A stretch of 64,000 nucleotides of DNA from Arcuatula senhousia (lineage: Eukaryota > Mollusca > Bivalvia > Mytilida > Mytilidae). Location of the stretch: positions 34,892,502 to 34,956,501 of the forward strand of contig OZ020304.1 of NCBI GenBank assembly GCA_963971305.1, in the 5' to 3' direction. This document shows, one piece after another, positions 1 through 11,500 of this stretch (its first letter is position 1; the number at the start of each line of letters is the position of its first letter). Below the pieces are notes generated by a model. The model made no database searches. It worked only from the letters and a program-made list of their open reading frames with translations, and was not told the origin of the DNA. Made by a program: the position numbers and the translations under genes.

Positions 1-1
1 A

Positions 2-991
2 GCAGACAAAGGGAGTGCTGTTGTTGTCATGGACAAAACAGACTACTTACAAGAAGCAAAAAGACAATTGTCAGATGAAAGATTCTATAAAAAACTGGAC
101 TCGGATCCCACGATAGAATTTACCAAGAAGATCAACAACTCATTAACTGAAATGCATTCTCGTGGTGACATAGACAACAAAACCTTAGAGTATCTTCGCC
201 CTGAAGATCCCAAGGCGGGACGCTTTTACCTCCTCCCTAAAATACATAAAGAAAACAATCCTGGTAGACCTATTGTTTCTGCCAACGGCCATCCAACAGA
301 AAAAATATCTGAGTTTGTCGATTTCCACCTCCGACCTTTCGTTGAAAAATTGCCATCACATATCAAAGACACCACTGACTACCTAAAGAAAATGAACAAC
401 CTTAACATACCTCCAAATACCAAACTTGTGACTATGGATGTAACCTCCCTTTATACCAACATACCACATGATGACGGAATAGAAGCTTGCAGGAAAGTGT
501 GGGAACAGCGAACGATTAAAGAACCTCCAACAGAATGTTTGGTTGAAATGCTTACACTGGTACTTAAGCATAACAATTTCACTTTCAACAGGGAAAACTT
601 CCTTCAAGTCAATGGAACAGCCATGGGAACTAAAATGGCCCCATCCTATGCCAACATATTTATGGGCGAATTAGAGGAACGTCTTTTGCAAACCTCTCCT
701 ACACAGCTGCTCTCATGGTTCCGTTTCATTGACGATGTTGATATGAAATGGGTACACAGTGATGAAGAACTTCAAGATTTCTTTAATCATGCCAACAATA
801 TTCATCCATCAATTAAATTTACTCACGAAGTATCGGATACAAAAATGTCATTTCTGGATACCTGTACCACACTTGAGAATAGAATTTTGAAAACTGACAT
901 TTATTGCAAACCCACAGACAAACATCAATATCTCTCCCCCAACAGCTGTCATCCAAAACACTGCTTCAAAAGTATACAGTATACCCTATAG
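2..991 (+). pseudogene. Penelope-like reverse transcriptase domain, partial and frameshifted
   Basis: The reading frame is already open at the window edge; the residues before the ATG at 29 ([10 protein letters not shown]) are typical Penelope RT sequence, so that ATG is internal and the true start lies outside. Visible motifs in order are [18 protein letters not shown], the motif A aspartate in [11 protein letters not shown], motif [17 protein letters not shown], and motif C FIDDV with both catalytic aspartates (family usually YIDDI/FIDDI). The following SFLDT and [15 protein letters not shown] blocks are also typical. The frame ends at a TAG created by a 7-bp near-duplication at 977-983. 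Without it the frame would run into the downstream nuclease domain. Confidence 0.9.
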
Positions 992-1799
992 TCAAGCCAT
1001 CCGTGTGAAAAGAATATGTTCAACTGAAGAAACAACGAAACAAAGACTGGGAGACTTACGCCATCACTTAAAGAAACGTGGGTACAATGACAAAGTCATT
1101 GATATAGGATTCTCAAAAGCAAATACATTAGACCGCAGTGAGCTTTTACAGTATAAAGAAAAAAAGTTGAACAAGAGAGTTCCCCTTGTCATCACGTACC
1201 ATCCATGCTTACAAGACATTTCTAACATTATACGTCATCACTGGAAAGAAATAGAGAAAAGTGAAACTCTGTCAAAGCTATTCCCTGAACCACCGGTTGT
1301 GGCATTTCGGCAACCGAGAAGCATAAAGGATTCATTGGTGAAAGCTGCGGTCTCTGCACCTTCAACAGCAGTCGGCCAATGTAAACCTTGTGGAGACAAA
1401 CGGTGCAAGAGTTGCTGCCAATTGCAATCCACAAACGAGTTCCAGAGCAATGTGACAGGAAAGGTTTATAGGATATACTGTAACACTTTTTGCAAAACAC
1501 CTAATGTCATATATCTCATTACATGTCACGTTTGTGGGTTGCAATACATAGGTGAAAGTTCCCAGCCCTTCAACAAAAGGATGAATGGGCACAGAAGTGA
1601 CCTAACAAAAAAACCATTCTTGCCCGTGAGTCAACATTTCGTGTCACCGGGCCACACCCTGGATGACTTTGTCAGATCCAAATTAACCATCATAGACCAT
1701 AGTCAAAGCTGGAGCGATGAACGAAGACAGAAAAAAGAGAGCTTTTGGATCCATGAATTGAAAACACTTCATCCAAATGGAATAAATAAGAAAATGTAG
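984..1799 (+). pseudogene. Penelope-like linker and GIY-YIG endonuclease domain
   Basis: This is the C-terminal part of the same polyprotein, read in the frame reached after the 7-bp insertion. The first codons ([13 protein letters not shown]) continue the RT thumb. A cysteine-rich linker CKPCGDKRCKSCC follows, as in Neptune-like Penelope elements. The GIY-YIG nuclease then shows VIYLITC and QYIGESSQPFNKRMNGHRSDL, which contain the conserved Tyr, Gly and catalytic Arg, with a later Glu in KESFWIHELKTL as the likely metal-binding residue. It ends at TAG after NKKM. In the full element this domain nicks the target DNA for primed reverse transcription. Assignment to the Neptune group rests on the linker only. 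Confidence 0.88.
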
Positions 1800-2124
1800 T
1801 CAATTGGCCTTCTGCAACTAAGTTCTTAAAGTTTTCAGTGCCATTTCTTGTGAATTTTCATTCTTTCATTATTTACAATTTTGCTATTTCGTCTGTTTTG
1901 GTGACCTTGTTTCTTAAACTATTTTCACTATGTGTTTAGATTGTTGTTTTGAGCTCCCATATAATAGCTATTGTTTATAGCTTTATTATTTATTATTATA
2001 TTTAATTGTATTTTGTTCAATTTTATTATTTTTCATATTGAGGATTAATTGAGATGTTCAAACATAAAGTTCAGGATTTTAGACATACGTCACAGATCTT
2101 GATTACGTAATTTATTATCATCAT

Positions 2125-2182
2125 ATCAGATTACAAGCGCTGATGAAGCTGGTCGGTCCAGCGAAATATCCGCAAATTTGAT
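2125..2182 (+). ncRNA. Hammerhead ribozyme motif in Penelope-like element tail
   Basis: The core CTGATGA is at 2140-2146 and GAAA at 2163-2166. Stem II pairs GCTGG (2148-2152) with CCAGC (2158-2162) around a 5-nt loop. One extra A separates the core from stem II, a variant known in some natural hammerheads. Stem I pairs GCG (2137-2139) with CGC (2171-2173), then an internal loop, then ATCAGA (2125-2130) with TTTGAT (2177-2182). Stem III is only the self-complementary ATAT (2166-2169), with cleavage predicted after C2170. Such a minimal stem III suits dimeric cleavage, as described for Penelope-like retroelements. No folding program was run. Confidence 0.72.
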
Positions 2183-2350
2183 TATTAATTATTGTCTTTT
2201 GACTTTAATTATTATTTTATTTTAACATCATATTTGATGTTGTTGTGCACCATTTTAGAAGTTAATTTATTATTTTTGTTTGCACAGTATCGTTAACTTT
2301 TTTGTTTTTGATCCGACATCCCATAGGTTGATACGTTGGCTACTTCTTTC

Positions 2351-2590
2351 AGACGTTTATTATGTCTTTTAAAATACAGGTATTTTTAAATACTTATATA
2401 AAAGTCAAATACAGTGTTATTTCTATTCTACCATTAAATTGTTGGGGTTTTTTTTGTGGTGTCATTCTTCCTTGCTTTCTTGGGTAAAGCAAACTACAAA
2501 ATTTGATTATAATTTTTTTTTTATGGATTTTTAAAATTACAAATTTATGAAGCAACAGATTTACAGAATTTAAAAGTTATTAGAAATCAT
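2351..2590. other. AT-rich stretch, nothing recognised
   Basis: This links the Penelope-like tail to the last visible TASP1 exon. I see poly-T runs but no coding potential, repeat edge or RNA gene. Confidence 0.5.
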
Positions 2591-2592
2591 AC

Positions 2593-5500
2593 CTGAGGTA
2601 GCAACAGCTACACCTGGACTCGCTTCTGATGACCAGTTGTAAGCCCAGCAACCTGATCCATAACAAGCTGCCTGCGAAAAATAAAAGGGTTTGAAGATAC
2701 AACATAATACATGTATAAAGAAATTAATCAATGAAACATCCTTTCATAAAATAATGATTCAGTTCAACTATTACTAAACTAAGCATAAAGTGTGTAACAG
2801 TATTTTATAACATAAACAAGACTGATGTGGCTGCAAGATGACATACACGGAATATGATTCCTCTTTTTAAATACATGTTTTCATAGAATGAACTCATTGA
2901 AAATATCATAATCAGTTATTTGAAATCCCATTTCAATTCTGGTGGTTTGATGAAAGGGAAATAGCTAAATTATCTAAATTTGTTTCTCAATTTAACTAAA
3001 TAAAACCAAAAATTAGAATTAGAATCTAGGATATTTCTTTTATTGGCCTTACACATCACCTAAGTGTGGCCACAAAATACTAGATTGAAGAAATTCAAGA
3101 TAGAAATTTACAAACAGGTCCCAATCTTCCAGACTGTTTGAGGTGAATTCCACCACTAGATACTGCAGACGCTAAGTTACCAGCTGTATCCATGGCAATA
3201 GCACCAACTGTGTCCTGTAGTAAAACTTTGTCTTCAGGTTCAATCCCATCTGAATTCTAAAAAAAGACAAAGATTAAGGTCAAGATGATGACTGATGTTA
3301 TGAGCTTAAAAAATTAAATTAAGAAGTAAATTGTTTCACTGAGTATTATTTACAGAAATTTTTAGGCAATTTGAAGCTAAGTCACATGAATTTTTGAATT
3401 CTTTTTAATTTACTTTATCCTATTTTCATAATTGAAAACCAAAAGACTTTAGTTTCTTATGCTACATTATAATATGTTTTGTGGACATCAACATGATAAA
3501 TGCTTGTGTTGTCTAATGAATGGTGATCCATCAAAAAGACATCAGCAAACAGTGTAAGGGTAATGAAATTAACATAAAAGTTTACATGGATTTCCGGTGA
3601 AATGAGTAACTACCAAGAATTTCATGTAAAAGAAGTTTAACATGATTTGCATGCGAAATTTGTGTTAGTATAATGTCAAAATCATGCTTACTTCATGTAA
3701 ACCCTTAATAGTGGGATATTTTTATGAAAGCTGAAGAAAAATTGAAAATGTTGAGCACAATCTTTCACATTATTTTTTATTCCATCTTAACTTAACATTA
3801 ATTGCTCTTTTGACATGAAATTAAATTAATGTAAAATTTTAAATGTGAATTTCACGTAAGTTTCATTTCAACAAAATTTCCCTGTAATGGAACACAAACA
3901 CTATGGAAGTATATTGTAGCTTGTGCAATTTTTTTTCAAGAATCTAAATACAGTACAGGTTTACCATAAATAGTTTTACACTAAAAGGTGTAACAAATAT
4001 ATTTTAAGTGTTCTACCTCTTCTTTACATGTCTCTATATTTGTCTGATGAATTTTCTGTCTTTTGTTTTTCATTCTTTCTGTATAATTTTCCAACTTTCT
4101 CTTGTACTTTTCATATGTCTTTACTGAATCATCTGAAAATAAAGCACAATAGAAAGAAGTTGATCAATACAGTTTTAATAGTTTATTAAAATAGGAATAC
4201 CCAGTACATGTATTTGTAAACTTTGAAATTAACTTGTTGTAAATCTTTTTTAACTACATGTATAATGCAAGCAAGCAAAGTGTGGGAACCATATAAATTG
4301 TAAACTTTACTTATCTGTAACTGTTTAATGGAAATGATTTAACTTTATAAAAAGGAAGTAGATTTTATGGAGATTTGCATGCATTGCATGGCTCATAAAA
4401 TCATTTAGAAGGAAATTGGAGAAAAAAATGTATGTATTCTCCACATGTACAGAGTGAATCCTTAGTGAGCTCACTAACAGTTCTAGTTAAATGTAGTTGT
4501 AATATCTTTTAAACAATTCAACATAGTTAGTGATTGTTTTGGTTTTACACCCCTTTTTATTGGACTGGCAATACCAGGTGGTCAGTTTTAATGTTTTTTA
4601 AATGTACCCAAAGGAAACTACCAACCTTGGAAAGTAAATGATGAACCTGATGTTAAATGTCACAAGCTCTATTAGAAATAAAATATATTTTGTTGTTAAA
4701 AAAGTAACTGATGAACCTAATCATATACAGGCGCCCAAGCCATTATTAGAATTCAAAATTGGGATTTGCATAGGTTATTGAAAAGGGATTGATAGCATAG
4801 TTTTTAAACCAGAGTCTTAGAGACTTAGACCACTTGGCCACGCTGGCCCCACAATAGAACACAAGAAAACATGTTACCAGTAAGAAGATTATGACTTGTT
4901 TCCAGGTTGTAATCATTCTCTTTTAACCATTTCTGTACTCCATTTCCAACTAAAATACTACAATTAGAAAGTCAAAATATTAACTGTCTAAAAAATAGTA
5001 GCATAAAATCCATGTCAGAAGCAAAGAGGCACCAATGGGGCATTTGAGTGTCAAAAGTCCGAAAGGGAAACAACAAAAACTGGTAAACACTAACAAGAAC
5101 AGCCTGAAGAAACACAAAACACAAAATCAACAACACGAACTCAAGTTGTATGAGGGCTGAACCTTGGTGTAAGTAGTAGGATGTGTTAAGTTCTCTCTCT
5201 AAAACATGTGTTTCAATGATTATCTCCCCTAAAAAACTTCTGACAAGGACATTCCCGCATACATTTCTATATTAATCATGGGACTATATGATAACTATTA
5301 TTTAGATATTTTGTGATATTTTTAAACCGCCCTAATAATAAATTGCAAATTTTTTAAAAATTGTTAATATTTTGGTGTCATGTACACTTATTCCACATTT
5401 TACAAAAAAATCCTTTGTGATTAACCTTTTTCAAATTACCTACTATAGTATTTAATTCACCATAGATTTAAGCCTCTAGTTTTTGTCTAATGAATGCATC

Positions 5501-8500
5501 ACAAATTGAATGTGCCAAAAAATTAGACATAAAGAAATAGATCTTAACTTACCTGGGAGGTATTCTTCCAAGAGAAAGATTTCCTTCCTTCTGTTTATCT
5601 ATCAATAATTTAGCAACTTCTACAGGATTCTTTATTCCTAGATTAAATAAGAGTTTCTACATATTATAGGTATGACTATAAATCACTCACTCACTTAATG
5701 ATAAATTTGATTTTAAAAAATATAACAACTATATATTACTAGAACTGTGAATAAGGAGAAAACGTAATACATCAATTGAAAAGTGTTAAGAACATGTATG
5801 AAAATATATATTCTTACAAATAATTAAAAAAATAATCTACTTAGCCAAAACTTTTTTTGGATATGTTCATGACACTTACAACAAAAGTCAGATTTAACGA
5901 ACATTCTGATAACCCCAATTGTTATTTTCATTTTCCATAATTAGATTTCATCAATGTACAAAATTTTAGTTAAATCACAAATGGTCAATTTTAAAAAAAA
6001 GTCCCAGAAATAAAGCAAAGCACATACAACACAAGGCAAATTATATGAATAATATCCCAAACATGACAGTTTATTTGAGGTGATTCTTCATTATTTCACA
6101 TCGAGCAGATAAAGTATTACTGTTCAGTTAATTCTTGATTTTCAGCAATTAATGTATACCAACATAAAGTATCTATATATTGGTACTTAAAATACTTCAT
6201 ATGCCTGGGTGGCAAAGTGGTCTAAGGTGCTGGTTATATAACACAATATTGATAACTAGCCAATCACCTCTGGTGGTGTTTGAGTCCCCTTTGTTATTTT
6301 CCTCACCTTAAAGCTGACTGTCCTATATGGCCCAGGTGTGTCAAAAAGTGTGTGTACCCTAATTCACACTAACACACACTTGCATGTCAAATTTTAGAAA
6401 GTATTACTAAGTATGAAATTACATTTTGTGAAGCCTAATTAAGAAAGATTAATTATCATTTCCTTTAAAGTACATGTATCTGCTCAATTAATTCTCTTAG
6501 TCAAAAGGTAACCATTATAAATAAAACCTTATTCCTTGTTATATTTTACCTGAGGCAGCCCCCACAGCTCCAAACTGTAACGATAATCCATCCATGACCA
6601 TGGCATCACACTCCACAGCTCCATCAATTGTCAGGTTTGATCCGGTTCCAGCATTAGTATGTGGGGAATCCTGGAAAAAATAAATTAACCGCAAAACCTT
6701 CCACAACTGTGGCAACCATCTTTTTAACGCTTGATTCAAAATGATTTATTTGTTGCTTTTTAAATTGTTTAAATATGATAACATAAGGCAAGTAGTTTGT
6801 TGTAACTCTTTTTTTTTCCAGTGATTTATGCATATTAACATGGTATATATTTGGTACCTTAAAATGTTTTTGAGGAGAGATTTTTCATCAACAAGTTAAC
6901 ATTCCAATGGGCACAAACTGTGCTCCTCTACTCTCCGACTTGTTTTAATATCTCATATGATACTGGATGGCAGATTTGATTATTTTGGAAAATACTCAAC
7001 AGACATAATACAGGTTATGAGATAAGTTTGTAGACTCTTACCTCTAATGATTTCACTGCAATAGTCACACAATCTAAAGCATTACCTCCCTTTTTAAGTT
7101 CATCTATTGCCTGGCAAAAACAGAAAAAGTCAAAACAAGAACTGCTTTAGGTTCAATAAAATAAAAAAAATCATAGTATGCTACATGTACAAGCTTGTAA
7201 GTGAGAGCACGGTGGAGAAACTACGTCACACACATGGATTCGTACACACAAAAATGGCCGAAAAAATCTCCGCTTCAAGGTAGAAAACCATTCATTTACT
7301 ACAAGTTTTTACATGACAGTTGCTAAAATACCTAGTCCACCGTACTCCTCACTACCCAAATTATACTAGACAGTTCATAATTTGTTGATAGATCAAACAA
7401 ATTCTTCAAACACTTCGACACAGTTGCGATTTTGCACAGGAACATCGGACACACTTTTTGTCAATAAAATTCTTTTATGGACATATTTTATTTCTATTGC
7501 ATGATTCTTTGAATAAAAGCATTTTATGTTGGTTTTCTAACCGTGTACAAGGTTTACAAGCTGTAATACATAACCAAAACAGGTTAAAACAAATAAAATG
7601 CATTACTGTGGTAAAATGGTATAGGTCACACATACAAAAATGACGATGTAGGCCACACTTTTGTATATGATGTATGCTGTATTGGCCATCAATTGAGGGT
7701 TGCGTTGCCAAAATACAAGCTTTTTATTTAAAGATAAAACATATTCTATAAATTCTGTTACTGGCTATCATGGAAAGATAATTTTATTCTCAAAACAAAG
7801 CAAAAACCTTTAGGACAATGCATTTCAAAAAGTACAATGACAAACACAACAACAGCAACAGCCTCAGATTTTTTTTTCATATAAACAAGGAATTACATAG
7901 AAGGAATCGAGTCTCGCGATATCCCGTTCATATATTCCGTAGCTATTCTATTCTAATTCCTTGATATAAATGTGTATCTCTAAAAATTCAAATCAGGCAC
8001 AATGTATAAAGAAATCAACTGGACATCATCTTTATCATCATCTGTTCCTTCAGAATTTTTAATAGTTTTATTCTTATTTTTCTTAATCGCAATTTGGTTG
8101 GGTGAACCAGAGATGTATACAAATGGGAATTCAATGTCGAAAGTCCGAAATGGCTAGGACAAAACGAGTAAACACAAACGGGAACAACACGAAGAAACAG
8201 AAAACATTAAAGCGCATAAAAATAGAACTGAATATCTCAAGACTGAACGAGAATGAACTCCAGTGCTTCGGAAAGGTACGCAGTTCCTGCTTGTTGAAAC
8301 ACACCGTCGCGTTGCTACAGCCAAGTCAGCGTGTCAAATCCAGTAAAGGAAAACAAAACAAAATCTATATGACAAACCAACATGGATCTGACTGTACTCA
8401 TCTGAGAGACAGAAATCCCAATATTAATCCATAATTTCTTAAGTGAATACTACAATCGACGAGCAACATAACCCAGTGTTAACAATTTGTATGTCAAATG

Positions 8501-11500
8501 TGACGCTCTATCATGGATATAAATGTATGTCCAGAAACCTTTGGAATAACGATTAGTTGTGATGTATTAATTCCATGAGCGAGCTGGAGCGGGCAAGAAG
8601 GGTAAGTTGACGATTTGTTTAAGTCACCACGTTGTCATAGAGTTTTCTTGAAAGTCTTCCTTGAATGTCTATTTCGAGATCTAGATCTTAATGTGAAACA
8701 GACCTGCTATAATCCATAGAGTCCTTAAGCACAAGTTCCTGGGAATATTTGAGATGAAAGCCATTCATTTCGAAAAAGCAACAATAAATCAGCTGTGGAA
8801 ATCGTGAATCGAGTGCATGCGAAATAGAAGTGTAAAGTGGTAAAATCAAACGTTTTGATACTGTTATAAGATGAATCTGGAATTGTTTCAATTTTTCTAG
8901 GCGTTAAAGGCAGGGGCGGATCCAGAAATTATCGAAAGGGTGTTCTTCATACTGGGTTCTGTGGGCCAAAGGGGGGTGGTGTTCCAGACCAATTTTGCTG
9001 AAAATCTACACAAAAATTAAATATTTCGTAGTAAAAGGGGGGGTTCCGACCCCCCCTCCCTGGATCCGCCACTGGTTAAAGGTATGTCTATGGTGACGAT
9101 CCCTAAACAAACAGATACAGTACAGTTGAGATCTGTTCTAACATCTTAATTGTCTGCTACTGCTGATAGTTCTAGAACTGTTGGACGCCCTTACAGTTCT
9201 GAGGTAGAATGGTCATAAACTATATTTAAACCCACTCTTTTAAACTGTTCTAACCTCTGGCCCTGGCAGTTCTAGAGCTGTTTTACGACATGACAGTTCT
9301 AGTCCATGACATGCAGTTCCAACTTTCGTCATAGGCAGGCATTTACAAGTGTTTAAGTATTTTCGTCAAAAATTGTTATCTGTTTAAATTGTTATCTTTC
9401 ATTTAGAATATTTTAATGTAGCCATGCTATTGCATGTCATGATTTTAGGCAGATCTAAAACTGTCAGGGAACGAGTAGAACACTTGGTTTTAAATTGTCA
9501 GGGTTAAGAACAGTGCCAAATCTGTCATGGTCTAGACAGTCTAAAAAGATGTAAGAACTGATCCCAACTGAATGTGTTTGGGAGGTGTATTAGTAACTTT
9601 CGTTCGAGTTCTTAAGACCGGTAAAATGTTTTCATTTTTCCTATTTAACTCTATTCAAATTCAAATTTCCCATTTTTAGCTCACCTGGACCGAAGGTCCA
9701 GGTGAGCTATTGCCATCACTTGGCGTCCGTCGTCGTCCGTCGTCGTCGTCGTTAACTTTTCTTTGAAAATCTTCTCCTCTTAAACGACAGAAGGGATTGC
9801 TTTGAAACTTTGCACACTTCATCTATGGGATGTCCTCTACCAAGATTGCACAAATGGTGACCGCCGTCCAAAAAACATGGCCGCTGTTACTAAAAATAGA
9901 CCAGGGGGGTCAGACTACTGTTTTTGGCTTGTAAATCAAAAAGTATAAGAGATAGATGAAATCTGATGCCACGCTGCTTCAGCATCAAAAGCTCTACAAA
10001 AGTCTCCATTGAGTCGAAGTTGTCAGATGACCCCTTATAGGAGTTACGGCCCCTTAAAGGTGAAAAATAGCATTTTTTTATGTTTTTGGCTTATAGAATG
10101 AAAACTATGACAGATAGAGAAAAGTTGTTGCTTGCTTAAATGTTCAGCTCATTTAGCATTGTTTAGCTCTACAAAAGTCTCCATAGGGTCGAAGTTGTCA
10201 GATAACCCCTTATAGGGGTTACAGCCCCTAAAATAACGTTTTTTCATGTTTTTTGTAAATTGAATGAAAACTATAGCAGATAGTGAGAAGCTATTGCTTG
10301 CTTAAATGTTCAACTTATTTAGCTCTACAAAAGTCTCCATAGGGTCGAAGTTGTCAGATGTCCTCTTATAGGTGTTACGGCCCCTAAAATAACATTCTTT
10401 CATGTTTTTGGCCTATTGAATGAAAACTATAGCCGATAGAGAGAAGATATTGCTTGCTTAAATGTTCAGCTTATTTAGCTCTACAAAAGTCTCTATAGGG
10501 TTGAAGTTGTCAGATGTTCCCTTATAGGGATTACGGCCCCTAAAATAACGTTCTTTCATGTTTTGGCCTATAAAATGAAAACTATAGCAGATAGAGAGAA
10601 GCAGTTGCTTGCTTAAATGTTCAGTTAATTTAGCTCTTCAAAAGTTTTCATAGAGTCAAAGTTGTCAGATGACTCCTTATAGGGGTTATGGCCCTTAAAA
10701 TAATTTTTTTTCATGATTTGGGCGTACGGCTACAGAATGGAAACTACATGTATAGTAGATAGAGAAAATCTGTTACTTGCTTAAATGTTCAGCTCATTTA
10801 GCTCTAGAAAAGTCTTTTTAGGGTCAACATCAAGACCAGGTGAGCGATTCTGGCTCCTGGGAGCCTCTTGTTTTATTCAATACCAAATACCAAATTGTTT
10901 CTTCCAACTTTGCAAAAATATTTCCGTTGTTTAGTCTTGATGACTATTTACGAAAAAGGTAGGAATGTGTCCATGACACACAAATGCCCCGCATCCTTAA
11001 CAAACAGCTGAAGTCCGACAATCGCTATGACCAAAAAGTTTATCAAACCGAACCAACCTGCCAAATTTCAATATTTAGTAATCTTTAATACGGTTTTCCG
11101 CGAAAAGCTTGATGGAAATTGATACCCACGTAAATTTTGATGAGCCTTTCAGTGTTGCTCTTGATGTGCTAAAGGCAATACTTATAACAACCGAAATTGT
11201 TATGTTACAAACTATAAAATGATAAGAAGGAGTGAGGACCGAGAGATATTTGTCTTTGCGTTGATGTACTTGCAAATGATAAAACGAACTTTCAGAAATG
11301 AGTAGAATTGTAAATGAAAAAAAGTTAGTGATAAAAATACAGTAAGTGATTAATATAAGCGTACCACAAGACAAACGGAACGCTTTAAATTATGGTTTAG
11401 TGGTAATCTCTTTCTTTCTTTCTCACTTTTTTCACGACCCTTTGTTTTTTGTTTTGTTTTTTTTTTGCAACGAAAAAAAAGAAAGGCAACTACAATGTCT

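Larger units (their letters stand above)
1..2350 (+). mobile_element. Penelope-like retroelement, 5' end outside window
   Basis: The segment carries a Penelope-type reverse transcriptase, a cysteine-rich linker, a GIY-YIG endonuclease and then a non-coding tail with a hammerhead-ribozyme core. This order (RT, linker, GIY-YIG) defines canonical endonuclease-bearing Penelope-like elements, and hammerhead motifs are known in their terminal repeats. The element runs antisense to TASP1 and lies beyond the last TASP1 exon I can find, so it probably sits in a TASP1 intron or 3' flank. The right edge is uncertain; AT-rich sequence continues without a clear boundary. A 7-bp insertion breaks the reading frame, so this copy looks dead as a single polyprotein. 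Confidence 0.9.

Noticed and set aside
6200..6310. Functional tRNA gene
   Set aside because: A- and B-box-like blocks are present but the cloverleaf stems do not form; a SINE head explains it.
7208..7260. Full recombination signal sequence (heptamer-spacer-nonamer)
   Set aside because: The heptamer-like CACGGTG is present, but I see no convincing nonamer at 12 or 23 bp.
7458..7711. Open frames on both strands, also present at 11803-12062
   Set aside because: They are the two inverted arms of the same element; identity comes from the repeat, not from protein conservation.
8102..8434. 110-codon lysine-rich frame
   Set aside because: It lies in a dispersed repeat whose other copies do not keep the frame.
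9678..10870. Canonical Helitron (5' TC, 3' CTRR)
   Set aside because: The 3' ends read CTTG or CTAG and the 5' ends start with a hairpin after T-runs; the asymmetric inverted repeats fit Helentron-type elements better.
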